Counted from the stretch's first letter, positions 17,101 to 26,597 are shown. The stretch is 64,000 nucleotides of DNA from Paenibacillus sp. Soil787 (GCF_001429545.1 NZ_LMSP01000003.1:62001-126000), one strand, 5' to 3'. Translations and numbers: made by a program. The notes: generated from the sequence alone by a model not told the origin.

Positions 17101-17326
17101 GGGTCTCATTTGGACTCAGACAGTCATCAACCATTCGATATAAATAGGGGTACCCTCCCTCTGTCATCCAAGAGGGGTGCATAGCATATTCACCTTTTAA
17201 CATGATTTTGAAATCATTCTTGGCGATAAAATCCAAATCATCAAGTATAAAATCACAATGCAAGGAATCTCCAGGTTTAATATTGGGTGATTCCGGATAG
17301 TCTTGAATGGCCAGTTTGCTAAACAT
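14132..17326 (-). CDS. Large cytosolic protein, probable glycan-active enzyme of unknown family
   Basis: A 1064-residue protein without a signal peptide. The first 300 residues look like beta-sandwich modules (SPNIKPGDSLHCDFILDDLD, EITFEKR-like strands). The middle (about 400-780) is aromatic-rich and carries possible catalytic acids. Near residues 795-850 there is a segment YKVLAFLGFNTATDQQFHKL and NGGTAILTWAH that resembles the glutamine-amidotransferase-like trimerisation domain of beta-galactosidases. I therefore suspect an intracellular glycoside hydrolase but cannot name a family. I chose the ATG at 17326 because GGGAGGAAAGT sits just before it; a TTG six codons upstream gives a longer frame with no ribosome site. 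It is the last gene of a permease-permease-binding protein operon. Confidence 0.7.
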   Translation of the reverse strand: MFSKLAIQDYPESPNIKPGDSLHCDFILDDLDFIAKNDFKIMLKGEYAMHPSWMTEGGYPYLYRMVDDCLSPNETHHSQFCLHLKGKGETYRKRAYYKIVKPEHAGNQFTFSIYAKAEHLNKSNTADLEIVFEKRLIKEGVDRTSISLDPDEVIIIPIEEGTYPWQKIERDFVLEDNVASILVYIQVKGCLGDLYLEDPCFKGNFYCEPNYNYLPPFTMSDPYHEEMNWFGENLSQKEWANLKIRINNEICFDGEFFQRCLRFTEKEFKIDKDLLKIGENTISITNQADYFMPHPYSVKSLYLLYQEAKNLTIVGCDDCIPLHTQIPILVYLKNRSTVTVSADENLIFEKKHSCEKGFNVINFMAAAHQTNFKIKLTCGLEEETISITRTLEKKDDNVLIGTSDAVYVSQNIEEFDEYFCWYINNRLGNFITLRPVYRWSGTRELNKDFWAYLVKIFTEYRYHYCHIIDGRELPGMNANPTKEMLKGPYFIGNQGHERDGAFYYWNTGRGAKFAFFNELFERFVDKIEDGKYVTPPVYAQNRVFAGYNPVKPTDMEEGAKQLVENIRYTLNGVKRHSGPSTLFKYFYEGGLESAGSELMYGPHEIIIAAQRGAAIAYNKKDLLAHLAVQWSTLPHDTKERFRRYQLSLFVCYTHNINHINTEEGLWHIESELAFFDRFSPACLGHLQVQKNFAHFANTHTRPAKMVVPFGFLHGNNDAWVCFTRPNAWGSIGDEWKFNHAEESWDLLKVFFPDSVLGAIYRYPCENKPQGFYSRTPYGTVDILPIEAQPEVFQTYKVLAFLGFNTATDQQFHKLLEFCNNGGTAILTWAHLFTTKDREEALNGTSGFIEKGLMEKVLGIKDYAFPENVENPKKIMELTLQDTATVVKLHQGKPLIIQNAVGKGKVIFINSLHYPANLAIREEYEFVLKQTAEEACKDEYEKGYIIGDDTVNFTVFDREDGLRVIYLLNIDWWSDKEMAKAALKWNNKTFEINVEREKINIITLSESVGILSRDFDTEVISIQESMGEAAIRLQGYGTTSLEVLTKDKQEKTIQIDGFYEMKLKT

Positions 17327-17396
17327 ACTTTCCTCCCTATTCAATTTAAGGAGCGTGAAAACATCACGCTCCCTTGTTTAACTCAAGTTATATCCA

Positions 17397-19004
17397 TTAT
17401 TTCTTAAAAGTCTCGCTGTAGGCTTTATTGATTAGCTCCAGAGCTCGGTCAGAGCCAAGTTTTTTAACCTGTGGGATAACTTTTGAATCCCAGGTATCAA
17501 TGCTTTGCTTACCGATAATTACATTTACCGAAGCTTCCTCTACATAGGTATCAATAGCAGTTTTGAGGTCGGTATATTCTTTTTTCTCATTAGCATTGCT
17601 AAATTTTGCATCAAAGGTTGCCTTGCCAAAGGCATGGTTTTCTTGCAAAAATGATACCGATTTTTTCATGGCAGCACCATTTAATTCAAAAGTATTAAGA
17701 CCGGTTTGACTTGCAACACTGAAAATGTTTTGGTCGTTTAGCCCCGCATTCTTGATGGTACCATTTGGTGTAGCAGCAGTTTGAAAATCCTTTAAAAATT
17801 TCACAACACCATCGGAAGTCTTTTGATAAGATTCGCCTTCGAAACCAAATTGCAAGGCATTGATACCTTGTGGGCTGTACGTCCAGTTCAAAAAATTAAC
17901 CAATTCATCTTTGTATTTAGATTGGTTTGAAATCACTTTATAACTTCCGTAATAGCCACTTAAAACAGTCGTACCAACTCTATTTTTGTTGTAAGCAGGT
18001 TGAAGCATAGCCGTAAATTCAAAGCCCGGTTGAATTTTGCTTCCCATTTTATTAATAATCTCGTCGCCAGCTTGTGGGTAGTCAATGGTCACAAGACCTT
18101 TGTTTGTAGCTAAGAGTTCATCCCATTCAGCATCTGTAATCGTAGCGAAGTTTGGATTTAATAAGCCTTCGGAATACAATTTATTCAAGTAAACCAACGT
18201 ATCCTTGTAGGCTTGACTTTCTGGACCGTATATATATTTTTGTTGAGCTGGGTCAAGAAAGAAAGAGGTATTAGTTCCTCTAAAGTAAGCTTGGTTAGCA
18301 ATTAAGTGAGACGCGCCCCATCTTACAAAAAATGGGTACGAATCTGGGTAAAGTTTCTTCAGTTGAACTAAGGTCTTGTATAGATCGTCGAAAGTTTCGA
18401 ACTTCGTCGATAGGTTGTTTTTTGCGAAAATATCAGTTCTGCCCAACAAAACTTCGTCGACACGATATGGCACATCATAAATTCTTGGGGCCGCATAATA
18501 TTTGCCGTTTGGCGAACGAGTTAGATCCATAGCAGGCGGATATTTTTCCAACAGTGCTTTGTAAGCATTAAGCTTTCCTGCATTCATATAAGACGTTAAA
18601 TCTAAGAATGCTCCTTGTGGTCCATAAAGGTCCGCATATTTTTGTCCGCTTGTTAACGTCATCAAATCCGGTAGTGATCCAGATGCTAACATGGTATTCA
18701 ATTTTTCTGTATAGTCTGCACGGGCTACGCTAATGGGTTTGATTTTAATATTTGTGTACTTTTGAATGGTCTTAAAAATTTCTTCGTCGCCAGTGTATGT
18801 GCCGATTAAATACCAAGAAACTTCAATTGGTTTTGCGCTAATTTTTTCTGGTGCGATGGCATTTGGGTCTGATGTCTGATCTTTAGTAGAATCTTTAGAG
18901 GTTGCTGATGGTTCTGTGGTTTTGGCAGGTTCGCTTGGATTGCTACTGCACCCTGAAACAAATAACATAATGGCAGCTACAAATAAGATCAAAAATCTTT
19001 TCAT
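17397..19004 (-). CDS. Extracellular sugar-binding lipoprotein of an ABC importer
   Basis: A 535-residue solute-binding protein (family 1 type, LplA-like). The signal peptide MKRFLILFVAAIMLFVSGCSS has the lipobox VSGC, with Cys19 expected to be lipid-modified. It is followed by a Ser/Thr/Pro-rich linker and a mature domain that starts SAKPIEVSWYLIGTYTGDEE. It delivers an oligosaccharide to the two permeases encoded immediately upstream in the same operon. The ligand is unknown; the gene after it encodes a putative cytosolic glycan enzyme. The ATG has AAAAGGAGAG upstream. Confidence 0.93.
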   Translation of the reverse strand: MKRFLILFVAAIMLFVSGCSSNPSEPAKTTEPSATSKDSTKDQTSDPNAIAPEKISAKPIEVSWYLIGTYTGDEEIFKTIQKYTNIKIKPISVARADYTEKLNTMLASGSLPDLMTLTSGQKYADLYGPQGAFLDLTSYMNAGKLNAYKALLEKYPPAMDLTRSPNGKYYAAPRIYDVPYRVDEVLLGRTDIFAKNNLSTKFETFDDLYKTLVQLKKLYPDSYPFFVRWGASHLIANQAYFRGTNTSFFLDPAQQKYIYGPESQAYKDTLVYLNKLYSEGLLNPNFATITDAEWDELLATNKGLVTIDYPQAGDEIINKMGSKIQPGFEFTAMLQPAYNKNRVGTTVLSGYYGSYKVISNQSKYKDELVNFLNWTYSPQGINALQFGFEGESYQKTSDGVVKFLKDFQTAATPNGTIKNAGLNDQNIFSVASQTGLNTFELNGAAMKKSVSFLQENHAFGKATFDAKFSNANEKKEYTDLKTAIDTYVEEASVNVIIGKQSIDTWDSKVIPQVKKLGSDRALELINKAYSETFKK

Positions 19005-19036
19005 GATAAATCTCTCCTTTTAATTAATTTTATTGA

Positions 19037-19930
19037 TCATCCTTTTATTGAGCCAACCATAAGACCCTTGACAAAGTACTTTTGTATAAAAGGATAAATA
19101 CACATAATAGGAAGAGTAGTGATGACAATGGATGCCATTTTTAAAGATTCCGTTGCCGAGTGAGTTAATTCAGCATAAGCCCCTTTTTCGCTTGGATTGA
19201 CGGTTGCAGCTACCAAAATACTTCTTAAAATCATCTGCAAAGGATATTTTTCGGTGTCATTTAAGTAAAGCAACGCAGAGAAATATCCATTCCAAATGCC
19301 AACAGCTGTAAATAAGCCGATAGTTGCCATTATTGGCTTGGAAAGTGGCAAAATGATTTTTACTAAAATTTGAGGATCAGTGGCCCCATCCATGTAAGCA
19401 GATTCACTTAGGCTTTCCGGTATAGTCCTAAAGAAAGATCTCATGAGAATAATGTTCCATGCGGACAACGCCCCCGGAAGAACCATAACCCAAATGGTGT
19501 TTATCAAATGTAGAGACTTATAAGCCAGATAGGTTGGAATTATACCGCCACCAAAAAACATGGTTATAATGTACACCTTGGAAATAAATGAACGCATTTG
19601 AAACTTATCTTTGGAAAGTGGATATGCTGTTATGGCTGTGAAAAACAAGGTAAAAAACGTTCCAAGCGCAGTATACACAATCGTGTTTTTATATGCCGCG
19701 AAAAAAACAGGTTGGTCTATCATGGTCTTGAATGCACCTAGGTCAAAACCTTTTGGGAAAATAGTAACTTTCCCCGCAAGTACTTCTGCGGGATCGCTAA
19801 TAGACACAGACATAACGTAAGCAAAGGGATAAAGCATAACCAGTACAACAATAGCCAAAATGATGTACACAACGGAAAGAAGGACCTGATCTTCTATTGA
19901 ATCTTTAATTTTGTTAGGATTCTTTTTCAT
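19037..19930 (-). CDS. Sugar ABC transporter permease, LplC/YtcP type
   Basis: Channel subunit of about 297 residues with six membrane helices. The EAA loop reads ESAYMDGATDPQILVKIILPLS, and the C-terminus QKYFVKGLMVGSIKG is the family signature. I chose the ATG at 19930, four bases after the stop codon of the first permease, preceded by GGTGA. A longer frame from 19951 would overlap that gene by 17 bases and has no ribosome site. The binding-protein gene follows after 32 bases. Confidence 0.92.
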   Translation of the reverse strand: MKKNPNKIKDSIEDQVLLSVVYIILAIVVLVMLYPFAYVMSVSISDPAEVLAGKVTIFPKGFDLGAFKTMIDQPVFFAAYKNTIVYTALGTFFTLFFTAITAYPLSKDKFQMRSFISKVYIITMFFGGGIIPTYLAYKSLHLINTIWVMVLPGALSAWNIILMRSFFRTIPESLSESAYMDGATDPQILVKIILPLSKPIMATIGLFTAVGIWNGYFSALLYLNDTEKYPLQMILRSILVAATVNPSEKGAYAELTHSATESLKMASIVITTLPIMCIYPFIQKYFVKGLMVGSIKG

Positions 19931-19934
19931 GACA

Positions 19935-20876
19935 TCACCATAAACTTTCATCTAGGTGTTTTCTGGAAAAATAGTTTGCTCCTAATAAAAAAACAACGGA
20001 AACCAAACTGTTAAACAACCCAATAGCACTTGAAAATCCATAATCTTGGTCGAAAATACCCTTACGGTAAACATAAGTAGAGATAACATCGGCAACGTCA
20101 TATGTAGCAGGGCTATACATTAATAGAATTTTATCGAATCCAACGCTGATAATATGGCCAACTGCTAAAATTAACAAGGTAATGATGGTTGGGCGGATGC
20201 CGGGCAGGGTAATATGAAAAATCTGTTTAAACCTAGAACAGCCATCCATCTTAGCCGCATCATACATTTCTGTGTCAATCCCTGTAATAGCCGCCAAGTA
20301 GAGTATGCTGGAATAACCAACTCCCTGCCAAATACCTGAGCCAATATACAAGCTTCTAAAGAAATCGGATTCGTTAAAAAATTGGATAGGGGCAACACCG
20401 ACTTGTGCTAACAATTCATTTACAATACCCCTACCACTAAACACGGATTTCATAATGCCCACAATGACAACAACAGAAATAAAATAAGGTAAATACGTAG
20501 CGGTTTGAACAAACCTCTTAACTTTTGGATGTACCATTTCGTTAATCAACAAAGCCAGAACAATGGGTGCGGGAAAAGACCACAGCAAGTTATAAAGACC
20601 TAGAACAAACGTGTTTTTTATAGTTCTAAAAAAGTTTGGATCATTAAAAAACCGCATAAAGTTGTCAAAGCCAATCCATTCAGAGCCTCTAATCCCTAAA
20701 AACAAACTGTAGTCTTGAAAAGCAGTTACGACACCAACCATGGGATAATAAGCAAACAAGGCAATCATGATTAACCCTGGAAGCGACATAAGCAAAATAA
20801 AGCGGTTACATTTCCAATCATACTTAAACTTTGAAATAAATGACACATTAGTTACTTTTTCAGTGGTCGTTGACAT
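19935..20876 (-). CDS. Sugar ABC transporter permease, LplB type
   Basis: First gene of this importer operon, 313 residues. It has the first helix LLMSLPGLIMIALFAYYPMVGVV and the motif AFQDYSLFLGIRGSEWIGFDNF after it. The EAA loop is YDAAKMDGCSRFKQIFHITLPGI. It ends KHLDESLW, and its stop is followed within four bases by the second permease. A 510-base region with no recognisable gene lies upstream and should contain the promoter. Confidence 0.92.
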   Translation of the reverse strand: MSTTTEKVTNVSFISKFKYDWKCNRFILLMSLPGLIMIALFAYYPMVGVVTAFQDYSLFLGIRGSEWIGFDNFMRFFNDPNFFRTIKNTFVLGLYNLLWSFPAPIVLALLINEMVHPKVKRFVQTATYLPYFISVVVIVGIMKSVFSGRGIVNELLAQVGVAPIQFFNESDFFRSLYIGSGIWQGVGYSSILYLAAITGIDTEMYDAAKMDGCSRFKQIFHITLPGIRPTIITLLILAVGHIISVGFDKILLMYSPATYDVADVISTYVYRKGIFDQDYGFSSAIGLFNSLVSVVFLLGANYFSRKHLDESLW

Positions 20877-21386
20877 AAGCCCACCTCATTTCATTATTTG
20901 ACTTCTTCGGAATTTATAATTCCGCATCGGCCTCGTACGACCGGGTGCGGGACCTTCTACGACTTTTTCTCGCGGCTTTGCGGGCATCCACTCCGCACCC
21001 CATTGCACGCCCACCATAAACTGATAAGGCATTGACATCATCCTCTCGTGTATTCCTATTCGGAATCTAAGTTAATTGTATTAAGAGAGGGGGCGTAGCG
21101 GTAGTCATCAAACCAACGAAAAGTGTACTATATCAACGATCTTTACAGGTTAGCTTCACCTCATAATCAATCACCACGCTTAATTACTCAACACCAATCA
21201 CATAGCGCTTCACCCTGATTTCGTAATCATTACACACCATCTCCTAAACTTTATGTGCCTGATTTTGTAATATTAATACAACAAAATGCTGCCTTTCACC
21301 CCCTTAGTGATCCTAGAATAGCACCTAGTATAAAGTACTTTTTCACAAAGGGATAAATGGTTTATTCTGATAGAATAGCAACAGTC
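20877..21386. other. Intergenic region between two sugar-uptake modules
   Basis: It holds no recognisable gene. The half nearest the permease (20886-21041) contains a 51-codon minus-strand frame that I do not accept (see rejected items). The other half is AT-rich with scattered short repeats. It must carry the promoter of the permease operon and the end of the binding-protein transcript at 21387. I found no clear terminator. Confidence 0.5.
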
Positions 21387-22982
21387 CTATTTATTTACTC
21401 TTGCGAGTGCCGTATTATAAATCGTTTCAATTTCAGTTGCGCCCTTTTCTTTGCATTGTTTAATAAAACTATCCCAATCATTCAATGCCCCATCATTGAT
21501 AATGAATCTATCCATATTCAGAGTTAAATGCGCATCTAATTGTGTGCGGAGCTGTTTTAGCTTTTCACGTTCTTCTTTATTAAATGGAGGATCGTTGACT
21601 TCTCTGAAATTAATACCATCAGCAAGATCCTTGGTTGCCTTTTCAGACCACTTAATTAGTTCTGGTGCCGAAGTAGGAATAAGAGGATGGTCGTCAGAAT
21701 TAAGTGCTAAGCCAAGGTAGCCGGTTCCAAGTGCAGATTGCATCGCCCGGAAAGGATCTTGTTTATCCTTAAACTTCGCTTTCGTCGCTTCAGAAATCTT
21801 ATATTCGCCATCAGCAAGTGTATAATCAACGTTCTCTATACCAAAGCTTGTCAGATTTGTCCCCTCGTCTCCATACATCCAGTCAATAATCTTGATAACT
21901 TCTTCAGGATTCTTCACCTTGGAGCTGATTGCGTACATTTCACCAAGATGATCAAGTTGATATACGTTGTTGCGTTTAACCCCCTTAACACTAGCCATTA
22001 CAGGTAACAATTCGAACTTGGCATCTGGCTCTTTAGCCTGAAGTGCTTTATTAAAGTTTACACCGAAACCATTGTTATCTTGATAAAAGAAAGATTTTCC
22101 AGTACTTAATTTTTCCACCCATGTTTGTGAGGTTGCTACGGAATAATCCGGATCAAGAAGTTTTTCTTTATAAAGCTTATGAAGATAGGTAATAGCATCT
22201 TTAAATTCAGGTGAATAAGGACCAAATTTATATTGCTTTGTAGCTTGCTCAAAATAAATCTTAGTACCTGTAATATTGGTATATCCACTGCCAAAACCGA
22301 AAGCAATTGGATTGATCAAATTTTCTGTTCCCGTTTTACCATTCGCTGCACGGCTAGTAAAAGGGTAAGAGGCTGGATAAGCATCTTTAAGCTTTTTGAG
22401 TACCTGATAGAGTTCATCATAGGTTGTTGGGGTTTTTAAGTTAAGCTTTGTCAACAGATCTGTACGAATCATCGGAAGCTGACCAGACTGCATGCTCCAT
22501 TTGGTTACGAGAGGAAAGCCATATAACTTGCCATCGACTTTTGTCTTATTGATTTCAGGCTTCTGCCCAATAAGTTTTTGGAAATTCGGCATTTTATCCA
22601 GATAGGGTGTGAGGTCTAGGAAAATACTCGAATCAGCGTAGTTCGAAAGATCATTTTGATTAACCATAATCACATCGGGTATAGAGTTTGTAGCAATTAG
22701 GGTTTTCTTCTTATCCTCGTAATTACTTTGTGGAACACTCCGTAATTCAAGCTTCACATTTTTTCTTTTTTGAATTTCTTGAACAATTATCGAATTTACA
22801 TCTAACGCTTGCGAAGAATGCTCATATCTCATCCATGAAAGCGTTATCCGTTTGGCAGGAACTGATGATACTTTTGGCGTCGAAATATTTGGCTTGACTA
22901 GGCTACTACAACCTGCCAATAAACTTCCCAATAAGGCCATTGAACAGCAGACGGTTAACATTCCTTTTTTTTTAATAACCAT
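21387..22982 (-). CDS. Extracellular sugar-binding lipoprotein
   Basis: A 531-residue solute-binding protein with signal peptide MLTVCCSMALLGSLLAGCSS and lipobox LAGC (Cys near residue 25). It is strikingly similar to the binding protein at 31051-32670 along its full length, with shared strings such as LTWMRYEHSSQA/LTWMRYEHASQA, NDPPF-KEEREKLKQ and RTQLDA. The two are paralogues and probably bind related ligands. The gene follows the AraC-type regulator by 60 bases and probably shares its promoter. No permease gene follows, so it may use the permeases of the 29-31 kb module or those at 19-21 kb. Confidence 0.92.
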   Translation of the reverse strand: MVIKKKGMLTVCCSMALLGSLLAGCSSLVKPNISTPKVSSVPAKRITLSWMRYEHSSQALDVNSIIVQEIQKRKNVKLELRSVPQSNYEDKKKTLIATNSIPDVIMVNQNDLSNYADSSIFLDLTPYLDKMPNFQKLIGQKPEINKTKVDGKLYGFPLVTKWSMQSGQLPMIRTDLLTKLNLKTPTTYDELYQVLKKLKDAYPASYPFTSRAANGKTGTENLINPIAFGFGSGYTNITGTKIYFEQATKQYKFGPYSPEFKDAITYLHKLYKEKLLDPDYSVATSQTWVEKLSTGKSFFYQDNNGFGVNFNKALQAKEPDAKFELLPVMASVKGVKRNNVYQLDHLGEMYAISSKVKNPEEVIKIIDWMYGDEGTNLTSFGIENVDYTLADGEYKISEATKAKFKDKQDPFRAMQSALGTGYLGLALNSDDHPLIPTSAPELIKWSEKATKDLADGINFREVNDPPFNKEEREKLKQLRTQLDAHLTLNMDRFIINDGALNDWDSFIKQCKEKGATEIETIYNTALARVNK

Positions 22983-23042
22983 GTTGTTCCTCCTTAATAA
23001 TCTGGATTTGTTTCTGGCAATTTTATTTTATAGGCAACAAGC

Positions 23043-25379
23043 CTATTTCTGCTTGATTCCATGGCTACTACGATATTCATTCGGCGAAATGCCTTCATAC
23101 TTTTTGAACAGACGTAGAAAGGTTGTACGGCTGAATATGCCAATCTGATCTGCGATTTCACTAATTTTCAAATCTGTATGCGCTAACAATTCTCTCGCTT
23201 TGGCAATCCGAATTAGACTGATATAGTCCGAAATATTCGTCCCTGTCGATTCTTTAAACATTCTTGACACATACTTGGCCGACAGTCCTATTTCGTTTGC
23301 AATCACCTCGAGATATAAGTCCTTTTCATAATGATTCTCAATATAATCGGTTATGAATGATACAACCGCGCCCGATTTGCTTTCAGGCTTATATAATGTC
23401 TTTGTGATAATTTTATCGTAAAATTCAAAGATCAGTTTCAATCTTCCATCAAATTCACTCGGTAAGAGCTCCTTTTGACTCAAAAAAGCATGTTCATTTA
23501 CATCAAGAAAATCATAAATACTAAGTCGCTTTTCCGTAATATAGCGATTACCCGTATTGTAGAACTCCACAAGCAAAGCCCCGAGATAGTGATAAGAAAC
23601 ACCCCTTGCTTTATTCAAGCCAATGATTCCTTCCAGCTCTACCTTCAACCCACCCATGTCACCTGATTTCAAAGCATTTACTATTTTGTTCTCATCGAGA
23701 AATGAATAATAATAATTCTGATCGATAACAAAATGAGCCGCATCTAAAATGACCATCTTGGATGAGTCCGTCCGTTTATCTATGACTGTAATAGCATCAC
23801 TATAAGATTTCGAATAATCATCGATTTTATCGTATTTCTTCCCTAAACCAATAATTAATTCGCAATAAATCATGTCATAGGCAAAGGTCAGTTTAATCAT
23901 CTCTAAAGCCTGGTCTAATTGCCCACGGTCTTCCTCACTCTTCAAATTGACCATGCAAACATATAAGTAGGGCTCATATTCCGTCAAATAACAATTCACA
24001 TACTTTTTCATAATTCCCCAGAGCACATTCTTCATCTTTTCCAAAATCAATAAACGGTCTGCTTCCAAAATCTCACGATAAAATCTATCCCTAAACTGAA
24101 TCATGAAGCAGCAGCATAAATAACCCCCTGTGTGAAAATCAATTTCATTTAAGATTTGGTTAACGGAATAAGGCTGTGGCCCTCGATATCCTTTAATTAA
24201 ATTCGTGAAAAATTGCTCGAGAATTTCATCAGAAAATGTATTGATTTTAATATTGTCATCCTTATGCTGTTGTATCAATTGATTGACGCTATTTCCGATC
24301 CTTTGAAGTTCACTGCTGTGTTGTGTATCATTGTTCCATTCATCCACCTTTTCAGTTTTTTGTAAAATATCTCTGATATTTTTGATCGGATTATATAAGC
24401 GAACACTAAATATGAAGGAAAAAGCTACACCAATAATGAGTAAGCTAATGCATATCCAGATAATCAAACTAAAAATACTTGAAGACTCCTGGTTAAATGA
24501 GTTCACAGGGGTAATAGAAAAATATTTCCACCCATAATCGGAAGTGGTTTGAACTAGCCAGTTCTGCTCTTGGCCAATCTGAATCGCCCCGTTACTTCGC
24601 TCCTCCGAAGAAAATCCAGCTACGATTTCCTGTTTCGCTTTCTCATCTAACTCGCTGCTTTGTAAAATGATCTGATTATTTTTATCCAGTACAATATATT
24701 GGGTAGCCGAGAAAATCGAGTTATTTTGCAACGTAGCCACGATCGTAGGAATGGATATGGTTGTCACCATCGTTGCCAAATGCCCATTCACATATTGTGT
24801 CGTAATACTCGGGATAACCTCTCGGGAAGAATTCATATCAGAGTTGACCACTTTTGTAGGCTTCAGTAATTCGAATAAGCTGCTTTGGTGTAAGCGTTGA
24901 CGCCAGAAATCTTTATTGTACTCATCAAATTTATAAAATTTGTCAAAAAAAATGTCAAAATTAACAATACCGTCACTTAAATAAACGCGTTGATCATCAA
25001 CAAAAATAAAGATATTATCTACAAAATGGCTGATTGGATTGCGATTACCCGCAATTGATCTCACAATCGATGGCATTTTGATTTTCTCATCATCTGTAAG
25101 TAATGAATCTGGTCGTAAATATTGCTGTATCGTCTCACTGAGAAGCAAGCTGTTATTGGTTGCCTGAGCCATGCTTAAATAAATATCAATTGTTTTGGAA
25201 GATGCAATCAAATTATCAGTAAGCTTTTCAGAGGCATCCGTCTTAATTAATTGATCTGCGTTAAAATAGGAGATGATTCCAATAATGACAATTGGAATTA
25301 ACAAAGAGATGAAATAAAGTAGAATCTTAAAAAATAGCCTGTTTTTATTCAAAGATTGCTTCAGATGCTTCCAATTCAA
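23043..25379 (-). CDS. Membrane-anchored AraC-family sensor-regulator
   Basis: A 778-residue regulator of the same design as the one at 3535. It has a membrane helix near residues 17-38, an extracellular sensor up to about 300, a second helix near 303-328 (IIWICISLLIIGVAFSFIF), a linker, and an AraC-type DNA-binding domain over about 675-773 (VIANEIGLSAKYVSRMFKES and ISEIADQIGIFSRTTFLRLFKKY). The start is TTG at 25379 behind GGGGGG. It sits between the mannosidase/aldolase operon and a binding-protein gene and is the best candidate controller of both, sensing an extracellular sugar or binding-protein complex. Confidence 0.9.
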   Translation of the reverse strand: MNWKHLKQSLNKNRLFFKILLYFISLLIPIVIIGIISYFNADQLIKTDASEKLTDNLIASSKTIDIYLSMAQATNNSLLLSETIQQYLRPDSLLTDDEKIKMPSIVRSIAGNRNPISHFVDNIFIFVDDQRVYLSDGIVNFDIFFDKFYKFDEYNKDFWRQRLHQSSLFELLKPTKVVNSDMNSSREVIPSITTQYVNGHLATMVTTISIPTIVATLQNNSIFSATQYIVLDKNNQIILQSSELDEKAKQEIVAGFSSEERSNGAIQIGQEQNWLVQTTSDYGWKYFSITPVNSFNQESSSIFSLIIWICISLLIIGVAFSFIFSVRLYNPIKNIRDILQKTEKVDEWNNDTQHSSELQRIGNSVNQLIQQHKDDNIKINTFSDEILEQFFTNLIKGYRGPQPYSVNQILNEIDFHTGGYLCCCFMIQFRDRFYREILEADRLLILEKMKNVLWGIMKKYVNCYLTEYEPYLYVCMVNLKSEEDRGQLDQALEMIKLTFAYDMIYCELIIGLGKKYDKIDDYSKSYSDAITVIDKRTDSSKMVILDAAHFVIDQNYYYSFLDENKIVNALKSGDMGGLKVELEGIIGLNKARGVSYHYLGALLVEFYNTGNRYITEKRLSIYDFLDVNEHAFLSQKELLPSEFDGRLKLIFEFYDKIITKTLYKPESKSGAVVSFITDYIENHYEKDLYLEVIANEIGLSAKYVSRMFKESTGTNISDYISLIRIAKARELLAHTDLKISEIADQIGIFSRTTFLRLFKKYEGISPNEYRSSHGIKQK

Positions 25380-25611
25380 GTTTAATCCCCCCCACTTCCT
25401 CCTGTTTCCACAAATCCCAATTCATGTATTGGCTGAGGAACTTTTTCATAGTTATCTTCTATAATATTCGAATCATATTATATTAAATCCTCCTACTATA
25501 AAATTTCAATTTATATGGATACCCCATATGATCACATCTTGAATCTGCACCGTGCTTCTGTTGTCGTTGTTAAAGTCCTACTACACAGAATCAGGTAACA
25601 GGCTCAGCATG

Positions 25612-25670
25612 AACTAAGGCCACATCAAGTCGCCTACTTCGTAGAGCGACATATATGTGGCCTTAGTTTT
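25612..25670. terminator. Hairpin between the aldolase and AraC-regulator genes
   Basis: AACTAAGGCCACAT (25612-25625) and ATGTGGCCTTAGTT (25655-25668) are perfect complements around a 29-base loop that itself contains a small hairpin (GTCGC facing GCGAC). The T-run is on the plus-strand side, while the aldolase gene arrives from the minus side with its stop codon touching the stem. It probably stops the aldolase transcript. Confidence 0.75.
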
Positions 25671-26597
25671 TTAGACAACTGAGAATTGCTTAGATAACTC
25701 CTTGGAAAGACGGTATAGCTGATCGACTTCCATTTTATTCGTGGCTGTAAACTCATCATAATTTCTCGCACGCGAGCGATAATTCGAACTGATTCCTTCC
25801 TTCATCTGATAATATTTAGCGTTTATCGGATACAACTGCCGCTCAATAAATGAAGCTACACTTAGTAAATCACTTAACCGCTGCGCTTCTTCAGGCTGCT
25901 TTTCCCAATTATGCAAAAGCCAAGCATACAGGTCTGGATGAAAGTTAGCCATGACTCCACTGTAACCGTCAACTCCCAGCTTCAAGGTTTCCAAAATGGT
26001 AGCTGTATTGGCATTGTAAAGCTTTAAAGGGGATCCTTTAATCGCTTCCAGTTTTTCTTTGATCATCTCCACATCGCAAGAGGTATCCTTCAAGAAGAAA
26101 AATCTTCCTGTACCCGCACACCATTTCAATACTGATGGTGTTAATAGACGCTTATATGGAAATGGACATTCATAGATACCAAACGCAATATGGTCCGGCA
26201 GCTGTTCCATTAGTTTTTGAGCATTAGCCTTCCATATGTCATCGGACTCATCCGCTCCTGCCAATCGGTTCGAAATCAGGATTACGGCCTCTACTCCAGT
26301 TTCTGACATCGCTGTCAATTCTCTAGCCTGGTCTTCAAGCGAGTCGGAAATATGTCCCGAGGCGATGACGGGAACCCTTCCCGCTGCCTTCTCCACGACA
26401 AAAGCGGCAAGCTTCACACGCTCTTCCAAACTCAAAAAGAACATTTCGCTAGACTGGCATACAGCAAATAATCCGTCAACCTTGTTTTGAATAAACCATT
26501 CAACCATACGTCCCATCGCATCAAAATCAATTTCTCCAGACTCCTTGTATAAGGTAATCATGGTTGGCCATACGCCGTTAGGGTTATTAATCTTCAT
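25671..26597 (-). CDS. DapA/NanA-family class I aldolase
   Basis: A 308-residue TIM-barrel protein of the dihydrodipicolinate synthase/N-acetylneuraminate lyase family. The Schiff-base Lys170 lies in RFFFLKDTSC and the catalytic Tyr142 in FGIYECPFP. The usual substrate-binding GSTGE/GTTGE is replaced by CQSSE (residues 47-51), so it is probably neither a true DapA nor a standard sialate lyase. I chose the ATG at 26597 (MKINNPNGVWP), preceded by GAGAGAGA; a start six codons upstream is possible. It overlaps the mannosidase stop by 11 bases. Context with GH38, sugar uptake and sialidase-like proteins suggests cleavage of a keto-sugar acid. Confidence 0.85.
   Translation of the reverse strand: MKINNPNGVWPTMITLYKESGEIDFDAMGRMVEWFIQNKVDGLFAVCQSSEMFFLSLEERVKLAAFVVEKAAGRVPVIASGHISDSLEDQARELTAMSETGVEAVILISNRLAGADESDDIWKANAQKLMEQLPDHIAFGIYECPFPYKRLLTPSVLKWCAGTGRFFFLKDTSCDVEMIKEKLEAIKGSPLKLYNANTATILETLKLGVDGYSGVMANFHPDLYAWLLHNWEKQPEEAQRLSDLLSVASFIERQLYPINAKYYQMKEGISSNYRSRARNYDEFTATNKMEVDQLYRLSKELSKQFSVV

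Noticed and set aside
20886..21041. A 51-codon minus-strand frame (MSMPYQFMVGVQWGAEWMP...) just before the LplB-type permease
   Set aside because: The ribosome site is weak, the composition is odd, and it resembles no protein I know. It may be leftover coding sequence, but I cannot support it as a gene.
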